Shown: piece after piece, positions 12,392 through 22,824 of the stretch
Layout of the letters: every line of letters begins with the position of its first letter
How positions within the stretch are numbered: position 1 is the stretch's first letter
Assembly: GCA_013399855.1 (NCBI GenBank)
Contig: VXAY01002475.1
Coordinates: forward strand, 2,032,965 to 2,096,964
From: Oxyruncus cristatus
Lineage: Eukaryota; Chordata; Aves; Passeriformes; Cotingidae
DNA length: 64,000 nt
Direction of reading: 5' to 3'
The notes under the pieces: generated by a model
What the model was told of the DNA's origin: nothing
Databases searched by the model: none
What the model saw: only the letters and a program-made list of their open reading frames with translations
Position numbers and translations under genes: made by a program

Positions 12392-13322
12392 GGAGGAAAA
12401 ACCCGCAGCCATTCCACTGAATTCTATTATTGACAACAGCAGAAGTAAAAAAATTAGAAAACAAATCCCTTTTTAAATAAAATGAAGTAAAAGACCTACA
12501 TTGCTTGGAGGAAATGCTAATTGAAAATACCTTGCTAATGCTAGCTAGTCACAGGAAGGAAACATTAAGTTATTATTTTTAATAATGTTTACAAGTATAT
12601 CCAGCCATTTCCAGCCAGTGAAAAATGTTAGCCTTGGTAAAATGTGGCAGTGCTACTTTTCACTGGTGATGCTGCTCATCTTCTCTCTGATAGCAATCAT
12701 TAATTTTATTTTTTAACCCAGTCTTCAAATGAAGACAGATGAGCAGGAGAGTTTTAAATGCAAGCTGCTTATGTTCAGAAAAATGGCTGCGAGATTACAG
12801 ATCACTGTGCCTGAGCTGAGTCCAGTGACTGTTTGGAAAGGGGGAGAAAAAAAGCAAACAAGCATTAGGTGAGCAACAAACAGGCAGGGCTGTGAGGGGC
12901 TGCTGCAGGCAGAGCCCAGAGTGTGTGTGTACACGGGTGTGTGCCCCTGCCCCTGTTTTGGGATGTGAGGGGAGCAAAAGGAGGGCGAGGTAGAAGAGTC
13001 CTGCACAATGGTACAGCAATCAGATTCATTTCCTAATTGCTATGGAGACCCACAGATACTATTATTGTTAATTGCTCTTGATAATTTTAATGTTATGTTT
13101 TAACATTTATTTCTCATTAGCACTAGCAGGATTGTTAGAGACCAGAATCTCTAATAGATCACATCACTGGTAGCATCATCCTGCAGCCTTTTATTTGTCC
13201 TTTTAACATCATCAAGAGTTCTCTTTTTAGTAAAGTGTCAATGAGCACAGTGTAGTTTCTACATCTTTTCAGGTGTGATTTTTAGTCTCTGACAGCTTTA
13301 CCTCACTTGTTTCTTACCACAG
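12392..13322. other. Non-coding stretch, no gene seen
   Basis: No gene is recognised. 12880-13000 is GC-richer with a GTGTGTGTGT-type patch (12920-12930). The end forms the pyrimidine-rich leader of the candidate exon that follows (CACTTGTTTCTTACCACAG, 13304-13322). Confidence 0.5.
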
Positions 13323-13463
13323 ACACACTGGATTCGTCCTTACGCTCCCAGTGCTCACAAGGCTGAACTTTCTAAACTTGGTTCTGCCCACAGTGACCTC
13401 ATGACTGAGTATTCGGATACACCCTTCCCTGGGTACTATTTCTGTATTGTTGGAACGGAAGAG
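13323..13463 (+). other. Candidate internal exon (weak)
   Basis: A pyrimidine-rich acceptor ends in CACAG at 13322, and a good donor (GAAGAG followed by GTGAGTT) begins at 13464. The 141 bp between them are open in exactly one frame: 47 codons, phase 0 at both ends, starting THWIRPYAP and ending CIVGTEE. The other two frames have stops. I do not recognise the peptide. A 47-codon open frame is common by chance, so the evidence is mainly the splice-site pair. It could be an exon of an unknown or lineage-specific gene, a lncRNA exon, or a chance match. Confidence 0.17.
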
Positions 13464-14482
13464 GTGAGTTGGGCAGTGCATTAATAATGAGAGGTAGTTA
13501 AAGGCTCCTCATTTAGTGTAGTATAGAGTTGACTGCTGGCTGAGCTGCCGAGCTGGTCCCACACTGTCAATGCATTCTCTTCGACAAACCTTCCAAACAC
13601 CCTCTTTTCTGAATCCCCATGGGTGAACAAACTCCACCAGGTGGGAGCTGGGTGTCCCTGTGTGCTCCTGTTTCGCTCATGACAGAAGTCCTCTGTCTCC
13701 TTGAAGGGGTTTTACTTTAAACAAAAGTCCAGAACAGATTAGATCAAGTCTGAACTTTCCCATGAAAAGATGGAAGGGCAGATCTAGGACTTTAACTCGA
13801 CTCAGGTACAGGAGTCTGGTGTCTGCAGTGTCTGCAGTCAGGGAGAGCAGTCCCTGTAGCTCCTTTAACATGCAATTTTTGATCAGTTCTTGTAAGGAGC
13901 TTTGCTGGCTCAGAGTTTGAGTAAAGACAGCATCGAACATGCCTCCCCTACACTTCAGGGTTTTCTGCCAGCCCAACTGCTCCTGGGGAGTGACCTTGTC
14001 TCTAGGAATTAGGCCTTTCGTTACAGTCCCTTGTAAGGAGTTGAGAGAGGATTAATTGGTTTGCTCACTGCAGTTTCTGGAAGTATCTCACATTTTTCAG
14101 TGGAAGATGACTCTGGAAGTACTTTCCTACGGTGAAACAAATCCCTGCCAAAATAAAATGATGAATCCTGAATATTACTGGCAGCATTTCATGCCAATTT
14201 TTGAACAGTTCGTTTCTATCCGCACCTCCGCTGCACACGTTCTGTGAGTTTAATGCCCAGCTGTCAGTGTTTTCCTCCTCAGCTGACCACTGGTATGGGA
14301 AGCACAGGTGTAAGTGAGCTCCTCCAGGTCTCCCACGGGACACAGGAACTGGGCTCAGCAGAAACCCACCACACCATCAGGGCAGATGTGTGTTTGGCAT
14401 TTGAGATCCCGAGAAAAATACAGGCTTGTAGGGAATGTACAGCAAAGGTGAAATGTTACTGGAATCTTTTTTTCCTCCACAG
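13464..14482. other. Non-coding stretch between candidate exons
   Basis: No recognised gene. Open frames on the minus strand (13677-13976) and plus strand (14056-14504) lack any domain I know. If the flanking candidate exons are real, this would be an intron of about 1 kb. Confidence 0.4.
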
Positions 14483-14606
14483 TCACAGCACCTGTAACTC
14501 GTAGATCACTAAAAAATTCATCAAGGAAGAAAGATTTTTTTCAAGGTTTACCAGGACAGCCTCATCCTTGTGGTGGGATAATGTCCCCACCCATACCTGG
14601 CAGAGG
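14483..14606 (+). other. Candidate internal exon (weak)
   Basis: A strong acceptor (CTTTTTTTCCTCCACAG, ending 14482) is followed by 124 bp that end at a donor-like GAGG/GTGAGC at 14607. A second donor CCCAG/GTGAGG lies at 14631. One frame stays open to the first donor (41 codons, containing RRSLKNSSRKKDFFQG and ending in a Pro-rich SPPIPGR). Reading on to the second donor meets a TGA in that frame. The phase does not join cleanly with the candidate exon at 13323-13463. I do not recognise the peptide; a lncRNA exon or chance is as likely as coding. Confidence 0.17.
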
Positions 14607-15701
14607 GTGAGCAGACACCCTGTCACCCAGGTGAGGTCTGGTTGTCCTGGTACTCAAGGTGGTGCCCTTGGCAGTGAGGAGGAATGGGCTCAACTGGCTG
14701 GAGAGAGAGGTTACTGCCCTTCCTGAGGCCAACAGAAGTCACAGGAAATTTTTTGGTGCCTGCCCTTGAAAGACTGCCACACCTGAGAGATGCCTGGCAG
14801 CTCTCAGCATCTTCATGTGTTAGCTATAGAGTGAATTAAATAACCCATGGATATTTAACTTCTGTTCTCTTTCCACACGTCGCTGAAAGGGGGTTGTTTA
14901 GTGCAAAACCAGCCCTTGAAAGGTGAAACCATCTCCTGGATGAAGGCAGGTCCTGGGTGGCAGCAGTGGCTCTCATATTTCTCAGAAGGTGAGTGCCGAG
15001 GTAGAGAGAAAGTTGGAGAGTGGTGGGAGGTGTGCTGGGAGCTAACAAAGGCCTTCAAAGTAAGAGTGATGTTAGAGGGTGTCAGGAGGCAGAAGGTGCC
15101 AGCTGCCTGACAAAAGAAATATCATTACTCACTATTAAAGAACACTCCAGATGCTTGATATAGTCATGGGTGTTCTCCTGAAAATTTTTTTAGCAAAGCT
15201 CCTAGCCTGCCTGCAATACTGTTTTCTGGAGTCTGGGCCAAAATCTGTTAGCTTTTGTTCAAGCAAATAGACCATGAATCTCATGAGTAAGAACCAGTCT
15301 TACCATGTAATGCTGCAGAGTGGTGGTTGCCTCTTCAAAAATACTAAAATGCTCTTCACACTGTCTTATTCCTCCAGGACATCATTACTAACAGGGACAG
15401 ATTGTGCAGATACTCTCTCAGCAGTCCAGGGTGGGATGAACATTTGCTCTAGGCACTCTCCAGTGTTTCTGCATCATAGATCTCTCTCCATCTCCACTCT
15501 CTTCCTTGCCTTTATAATGAGCTAATGGACAACTGTTACTCATGCCCAGAGATGTGTCTGTATCAAGAAAAATGTAGGCTTGAAAGAATGAAAAAGTTCA
15601 TCTGTTAACTTTCATTGGCAGAAATGTTATAGAGGATTGTACTCAGACTGCAGGACTCTCCCTAGATTTTACAAGCACAGGGGTGATTGAAACAGAATAC
15701 C
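14607..15701. other. Non-coding stretch, no gene seen
   Basis: No gene is recognised. A donor-like AGAAG/GTGAGTG at about 14988 has only a poor acceptor upstream. Short open frames exist on both strands without known domains. Confidence 0.5.
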
Positions 15702-15720
15702 AAAAAAAAAAAAAAAAAAA
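15702..15720. repeat. Poly-A run (19 nt)
   Basis: This is an uninterrupted run of 19 A. I see no retrotransposon body upstream and no target-site duplication, so I treat it as a simple homopolymer and not as a retroposon tail. Confidence 0.9.
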
Positions 15721-18540
15721 GGTGTAAAACCAGGACTGCTGAAATTAAACAGGTTGAAAGTTGTCTGGCAGCTCCAAATACAGCAGAGAAGTATAGCCCT
15801 AGAGTGCAGCAAATTTAATCTTTGAACAGGTTTATTGTTTTATCAGGTTTTGTTTAAGAAGGGTTTCATTATATATAACATTGAGATAAATTTTTACATA
15901 GCAGATTTATTCAACAGGTTTATCCCTTTAACAGCCCTCATTGTATTTCAGCAGTTGGCGCGTGGGGTCTTATACATCAAGCAAGTTTATTACTTTATCA
16001 AGTATGAATTTTAAGAAGTTTTCCTAATAATAGAAGATGTGTGGAGATTTATGGGCGGTACATTGTTCTATTCAGTGTTTGAGCTGTTTTACCTAATGTA
16101 AGCTACATCGTAACTACATGACAATGCTGCTCGAAATGGTGGTAATTGTGCTGTAACTCATACTATCTTCCCACCACTGTAATAGATCTCACTTTGCTGT
16201 CCCAGTGTTTTAAAAACCCTTAAAAGTCCAAGTACAACTACCCTGACTAAATTGTCTCTGTAAATTAGAAGAACAAAGTGAGGTAAAAAGCAGTATTGAC
16301 ATTAGTAAGTAAAAGGATTGTGCTGAGTTGTTTGGATAAAAATTCAGTACTTCTGGACTAGAGGAAACACAAAATCTCCTAGATGGGATGGAGAACTTCC
16401 TTTGGCATCTGCCACAGGGAAATAGCAGTGTTTGGTGTCGTCATAAATTTTTGATCCAAGGGTTTTCTTCCAAAAATTTCCATTACTGATTATTCAATCC
16501 AGAAATCACTTTTGGAAGTTGTATCGTCCAGAGGGAATGGCATGAAAATTCAGACAGCTGTCCCTAATTTCTGGCTCTTGCTAAGGAAAGTAATTAAAGA
16601 ATACTTTGGGTTTATAGCTTTTTCTTAGGATTGTTTTAATCTTTCTGCTTCTGCTTGGAAGGAGAAAAGTAATATTAAAAAAACCCTTTGAGATGTAAAG
16701 TCAGTTCCTATAAATGTTATTATTATTTGTACTTTTACAGCATGCAATTCAAATCAAGCTGGATCTCACTGATTTGTTCCAATGACAAAAGAAAGATCTA
16801 TCACAAATTTCTTCATGTTGTGAAGTAGCAATTAATTTGTAGAGCTGGTTCAGTGTTCACTGATGAAATGTCTTTCATCAGAAAATGCTGATTCATCAAA
16901 ACTAGCCTGTTCATAGATAAAAGTTAATTTAATTTTTTTTTCTCAGAAATATTGGGGGAAATCTTCAAAATAAGGGCTTTAAAACAGAAATAAGGACTTC
17001 AGGTGATTTGTTTCATACCGGGTTATTTTTCTTTATATTTCACACTTTGGTTGATCAGTTCATTTGAGAATTCAGGTTTCCATCATGGCTTAGGACAAGA
17101 CATTTCCTGTGCCTCACTTTTGTGAGAACAGTTCTCCTCCTAGCACTGCTGAGACAAAGTTATAATAAGCAAGAGTATTCCACAGCAAAATACGCAGCAG
17201 TCGTGCATTATGATGCATATGATCTGTAAATTTAATCCTTAACTATAACAGGTCCCATTTTCCTGACATCTGAACTCACATGAGTAGTCCTCACCCAAGG
17301 AATGGTGAAAGCCATTCGTGGTTAAGGGATACACCCAGTAAGCCGTGCAAAGCTGAAGCCTTCAGTGGCATATTTACTGCAGAAAATATTGTCTTGCTGC
17401 TCTTACAGCCAAACTTTTCTGAGCTGCTGGGTGCTGCCAACTTGAATGTGAAAATTACTGGATTTATTTATTTGGGAAGGGAACATTAGCCATGTCCTAG
17501 TTTACAGCTGATATTTGTGTACTTATAAAACCCTTATTGTGAACATATGATTCAATACAACGTGATAGCTCTAATGAAATAGGTGTACTTCTATGCCTTA
17601 ATCACACAGCTCTTTTCAGTGGTTTCAGTATAGAAGTTCTTACTTTTAAAGACTAATTTGATTGACATCTACTTGATATTCTGTGATGACTTTGACATAT
17701 AGTATATGTGGTTGACAGGTGCGTTGGGTGTACTCTACAGATATAGATAGACTTAAAAAATGTATCTTCTAAAGGTAATTGTATGGTTTAGATAAAATCT
17801 GAAGTTCCTCCCAATATAACTGTTATAACTGGCAGCTCTCAACTCATGAAACAGTCTAGTTTAAGACCACTTAAAAAATAAAATAGAGACTGACACTTTA
17901 GGTGAAAATTCAGGGAGAGTTTTATCACTGCCTTTAGTTGTGACCAAGAGCTCAGGCAGATCTCCCACCTTGAAGGGACTCATATAGACAAGGAATTGAC
18001 ACTTCACCTTTCTGCTGCTCCCCAAACAAAGCCAGGCTGTGCCCTGCACTTTCCTCCTTTCTCTCCCAGCTGTGTAATGTTTGTCTTTACACCAGTCCCA
18101 GTGGGATAAAAACACCTTTTGTTTATGTTGACTTAATTCCATTGGCATCAGTGGAGTTATTTTTGGCTTCAAACACATAAGTTGGCACAATAATTAGGTC
18201 AAATTTCTGTAGCATCTTTAGTCTGGGGGTGGGAAGGAGATGTTAAAGGGAGACATTAAGTATTTCTCTGTGCTTTTAAAAGGTGAGGCTCTTGGAGGCT
18301 GGACTTTGATATTTGTTGTGAACATTTGTTCCACACTTCAAGAAAGGCCTTGATAAGTTCATGATAAACTGTGGGGATGTCATACTTTTCATTCAACAGG
18401 CAGGTTTGACAATGACAACCACTGTCCTTCAGTTTATAAGACTGCTGACAGTCCAACTCTGTTGGGTTCCAGTGTGGTGGTGACGGCGCCTCTCTGCTTG
18501 CACTGTTGTTTCTTACTAATTCGTGTTCTTTGTCTTCCAG
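15721..18540. other. AT-rich non-coding block
   Basis: No gene is recognised. It is AT-rich unique sequence with scattered homeodomain-like motifs. It holds a perfect inverted repeat at 16860-16881 and ends with a strong 3' splice-site region (18505-18540). The minus-strand open frame at 17861-18190 has no recognisable domain. Confidence 0.45.
16860..16881. repeat. 9-bp perfect inverted repeat
   Basis: CTGATGAAA (16860-16868) and TTTCATCAG (16873-16881) are exact reverse complements around TGTC. A further related half-site, CTGATTCATCAAA, follows at 16888-16900. Confidence 0.9.
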
Positions 18541-18785
18541 AATCATAACTCTTGGTGCCTGCCTCGAAAGCATTGATGTGCCTAAGTTATGTGTGGGTCT
18601 GGCACGGGGGCTCTGGTATGGGAGGTGCAGTGGTGCTACCAGACGGTGTTACAGCAGCATTGTCACAAACCCGGCTCTGTCACTTCTCCGTGGCTGCATA
18701 ACCTTCCTCTCCCACAATTCTAAATTGCTCTATGGAGATGATCCATTAAGAATCACAATAAAGCTTGAAAGTTTGAATAACCTTT
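18541..18785 (+). other. Candidate 3' terminal exon, probably lncRNA
   Basis: This is the best splice signal in the window. The TACTAAT branch-point match is at 18514-18520, 21 nt before the acceptor, followed by the tract TTCTTTGTCTTCCAG ending at 18540. Downstream I see no good donor, and a canonical polyadenylation signal AATAAA lies at 18757-18762, so a terminal exon ending near 18775-18790 fits. One frame is open through the whole exon to a TGA at 18785-18787 (about 81 codons, containing LCVGLARGLWYG), with no domain I recognise. GT-rich sequence after the signal is weak. Candidate exons 4-5 kb upstream on the same strand could belong to the same transcript. I regard it as possible, not established. 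Confidence 0.3.
18757..18762 (+). terminator. Polyadenylation signal AATAAA (candidate)
   Basis: A canonical hexamer sits about 220 nt after the strong acceptor at 18540. Such hexamers are frequent in AT-rich DNA; its position after the acceptor gives it some weight. Confidence 0.3.
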
Positions 18786-21381
18786 GAAATTATTGACAAA
18801 TCGGCCCCAATGGGCTGCGTATGAGCCTAATGTAGAACAAGGGATCGATGACAAAGCTGCAGAGACAGGATCCAGGCTGCAGGAGCAATATGGTTTTTGC
18901 ATGCTGCCACTGGAGCACAAATACAGCAGGAAGGATGCACTGTTTGAGTGGACCCTGCTTTTCTCCTTATGTTCTTTTGGCAGATTGACTTCACCAGCTG
19001 CCCTCTCACAGTGGGGTGTGGACTCGTCATGAAGTTTGGAAGAAGTGACAAGCTGAAGACACCAAGGGCTATAACCCAGTGAGGACTTGCTTGAAGCTTG
19101 TGTTGTGTGAACCTGGAAGCTCCAAGGGCACCTTCAGATCTCCCCAACTTCACCCATCACATAAGGAATTCACTACAAGTCTTTGTGTGATCCCTGCTGC
19201 CACCACACAGAAACATCTGTTGTCTAAAATCTCCATTCAGCCACAAAGTAGCCTCACATTATTTCCATTTTGCAATTGGGAAAGAAACAGTTTGTTCAGA
19301 ATCTCAAAAGAAATCTGTTTTAAAACTCAAGTCATCAGTTTGTGTGAAGTTCATTTGTTACTTTTCTTCCATCCATTCTTGTGACAGTTGAGGTCATGAG
19401 TTTAACCCTTTCCACAGGAGTCCTGGCGGCTGGCAAGGGTAGGCACAGGGACCATGTTTACTTTTTTCACCCTCTCTGATTTTTCTGGGCCATTCAGGAG
19501 GTTTGAAGCCAATGTACACACGCTACTCCCCATCCTACAGGAAACGGGTTATTTAGCAGAGTTTATTAATAAAGCTTAGACATTTGGTGGACTAATGCTC
19601 CTTTAGCACCACTATTTTCTTTTACCAGATAAATGTGTCCCACCCAGGTCTGTTTGGCACAACAGTGACCTCTAAAGGCTCATTAGATTAATGGTATCTC
19701 CAGAGGTATCTGGCTTTAATTCTTATTTAAAGGTAGGTGTGTGGCTCTGTATCAGGTATGAGCCCCTTCATGCTGAGCACATCTTTAGAAAGGTCAGCTC
19801 TTGGAAAGATCTGAAAACCTGCTCCTTTTCCCTTGTGCTGTATAAAGGCACCTGACCTTTCAATGATCCTAATTTCTCTTCCTTTCCTCCTCTCTCCACC
19901 CTCCCTCCAACATGTTATTTATTGAAGCGGAATGGACTTTTTTCCCCTCTTTGTGGTTTTTTTGTTTGTTTTATTTTTTTGCCTGTTTTTTGCTTTTCAA
20001 AATAGTTTCTAAAATAAGTGACCAAAACCAGTGATGGCACAAGTTAAAATCCATGGCACATAGGTATTTCACCAGGAGCCTTCTTTTTTTCAGAGCAATC
20101 CCATTGTGTAAAATTTGGAGCTGTGTATGTTGTCTTGCACAGGGAGAAGTCAGGTGACACAATTCACTGAGCTCCCTCCCCAGAGCCCAGCAGCAGCACA
20201 CCAACCACCTCAGCTCATACCTACTGCAGCACTGGGATGCACGGAGCTCCAAGAGCATGCACAGAAACCCTGCTTTCCTGTAAGAATTGAGATTCACTCC
20301 TAATCCTCAGGTGTCTGAAGTAAATCTTGACGCAGCCCAACTCTGGAGCCTCCTGCAGCAGAGTCTCTGAGCGCACCCTGCTACTGGTGGGGCTGCTGGG
20401 ATGATGATGGTGGACCTGGGTTCTCCCCTGCTCAGCAGAGGGTGAGGGTGTGGTCCTGGCTTCCCAATTACCCCCGGGAGATGGGCAATGCCTTCATCAC
20501 CGTAGGCAGGGAGTTGTGGAGAGATGCAGCCCCCACCCAGTCAAGGATTTGCAAAGGGGCCGAGGAGCTGCAGGTGGGGATGGAGAGAGAGTGTGCGAAG
20601 CTGTTTGATCTCCTCCTGGCTCTGCTCCCAGGACCAAGTTGTGGCTGAGCAGCAGTGCCTTGAGCACTCCCAATGACCCAGGAACTGATGGGGCTGAGGA
20701 CTCCAGGCAGGTCAGTCTGGTGGCAGCATGTGGGGACCTGTGGTCGTCTGACAGAAATGATGGTGTGCTCCCTATGTTATTTTTAGCAGATCGGTGCATT
20801 TAAATGTAAGATATGCTATGTTAGGGATTTTTTTCACTTTAAAACATATTTTTCACTACTGATACCAAGAAACTGGAGTTTAATTGAGCTGGTTAAAGAC
20901 AGGAGGAAGAAGAAGAAGGAGTAAAGCCCAGGGGAAGAGGTAAGGGAGGATGATGGGTCAGGAAGGGTTGAAATGAAGCAGAGGAAGCAGAGTGTAAATA
21001 TGAGCAAAGGGGCAAAGTGAGACAGGGGACAGTGAAGACCTGAAGGAAATAGGAAAGCCTCGAGTAATTGCAGGATTTTAAAGCCAGATGCGATGCACAG
21101 GAGGCAAAAGTTGAAGCAAAATGCATGATCCTACCTAGACACCTCAATTGTCACTGCAGCTTTCCAGCTGCGAATTGTACATGTCTCCTGTTCAATTGAC
21201 TTGCTGTCCCTTTCCCCAAACCACTTTACCTCTGTTTCTAAAGGGGAAGTTTTCTAGTTTATAAGTTGCATTTTTTTTAATTGAAAAGTGACATGGTTTT
21301 GGCAAACTCATTTTCTGTCAGCAAGAAGCTGGTTAGCTCTTTGGTTGGTTCCACTTCCCTGGGAGTTACCACTAATTGATT
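18786..21381. other. Non-coding stretch, no gene seen
   Basis: No gene is recognised. 20140-20720 is GC-richer with overlapping open frames on both strands. 20895-21125 is purine-rich (GGAAGAAGAAGAAGG type) on the plus strand. None of the translated frames shows a known domain. Confidence 0.5.
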
Positions 21382-21401
21382 TTGTTGTTGTTGTTGTTGT
21401 T
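21382..21401. repeat. (TTG)n microsatellite
   Basis: About six TTG units in a row. They create a run of valines in one translated frame, which should not be read as protein. Confidence 0.9.
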
Positions 21402-22807
21402 CAAATCACTGCACTCCAGGGGCTTGTCTTTCTTACTAAAATAAGACTAAACCCAACTGCAGTAGGAGGTGGTATCCCTGCCTGGGCTGTTCAATTCTTA
21501 CACTTTTATCCTGAACATCTTTGCCCTTTTTGTATGGTCCTGATGGCATTCTTTGCTTGAGAGTTTTTCTCCCAAAGGGTTGCTCACTCCCACTCATCTT
21601 AGCAGGGGATTTGCTGCTTGTTTTTTTGTGGAGCTGGGTTCATCTGGGATTAATAAAAAGGTCTTTTAATTCAGTTTGGCCAACTCAGCCGTAGCTGATT
21701 GAGAAGCACATTATAGATAAAATTATTTTGTTTTGGACCTCACAAGAGCACCCTTTTGCCCAGGTTTGGGAGAAAGACTTAGACTCAGAACAATGAGATT
21801 CTGCTGGAGATTTATCATGTGGCTGGTGACAAGGAGCTGGAGAACTATCTAATATTACTCAAAAAGAGAACACGATGCATGCAAAGCTGTTCAGAAACAA
21901 TATTAGCCAGACTCATTATTAAAAACCTTCTAGAATTCAAAGTGTGACTGTAGACAAAAAGCCTAGCTTGAGAGGATGGGAAGGAAATGAAACACCCTTT
22001 GCTTTAAAGTACCCATACGACAACGTTGCGAGACAGAACCAGCTCCAGTTTACAGAAATACAACCAATGGCTGAGCAACCTGGGGAAGAAGATGCTGTTC
22101 AAGTTGCTGAGCAAAGTACATCTGGGACTGGGGGGTGGGTTCACCTCCCAGCCATCCTGCCCAGAGGGGGACATGAGCCCCCCAGGAGCCCTGGGGGTCC
22201 CCCACTCTGGTGGCAGCCGTGTCTGTGCAGTATCACAGCGGGTCAGAGGGCTGCTGTGCCAGCGGCTGGCACAGGACAGCCTGGGGTGGAGGGGGGGGGT
22301 TTGCCTGCGCAGGGACTTGGGAGGCGTAGGGTTTGCCTCTGTGTGATTAGCACTCCCTGTGACCAGGGGCACTTTGGATGTATCTCACTCTGTTTATGTT
22401 TTTGGTTCTTGTAATGAAAATGAGATCCCTCGTGTAGCCCTCTGCCATTTTGCACGTCAAGCTGAAAGTATATATGCTCGTTGTGGGTATTAGTGTCTCA
22501 GTTTAATGACAGAAGCCCCGGACAAATAAATCCATGTGCCATGGAGGATTTTCCTAATGAAACTGAAGTACAATACTGTTTACATAATGTCCTTTAGACT
22601 CTATTCAAAATAGCAAATGCTGGACGTTGCCGTTATCCACCGACACCAGCTAATACAGGCAGAAATGAAAATGTAATGCAAAGTGGCAGCTCCTTTTAAC
22701 TTTTCTCAAAGTCTCTGTGTAGTGGCTCTGAGCACCCCCTCTGAACTGTTCCCCTCCTGAGTGCTGGGGTTTTTTATAGGTTGGTTTTTGCTGGGTTTTG
22801 TGTTGGG
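21402..22807. other. Non-coding stretch with conserved-looking part
   Basis: No gene is recognised. The plus-strand open frame at 21944-22414 (156 codons) overlaps open frames in other phases and on the other strand, has a GC-rich G/P-rich second half and no known domain, so I do not call it. 22490-22720 is unique sequence with TTTACATAAT and CAAATAAAT-type motifs and looks like conserved non-coding DNA. Confidence 0.4.
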
Positions 22808-22824
22808 TTTTTTTTTTTTTTTTT
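22808..22824. repeat. Poly-T run
   Basis: A 17-nt T run inside a T/G-rich patch (22768-22840). Confidence 0.9.

Noticed and set aside
15702..15720. Poly-A tract as a processed-pseudogene or retroposon tail
   Set aside because: No gene-like or LINE/SINE-like body upstream and no flanking target duplication were seen.
21944..22414. 156-codon open frame on the plus strand
   Set aside because: The second half is a GC-rich G/P/R-rich translation with several phases open on both strands. No known domain or splice pair was found.
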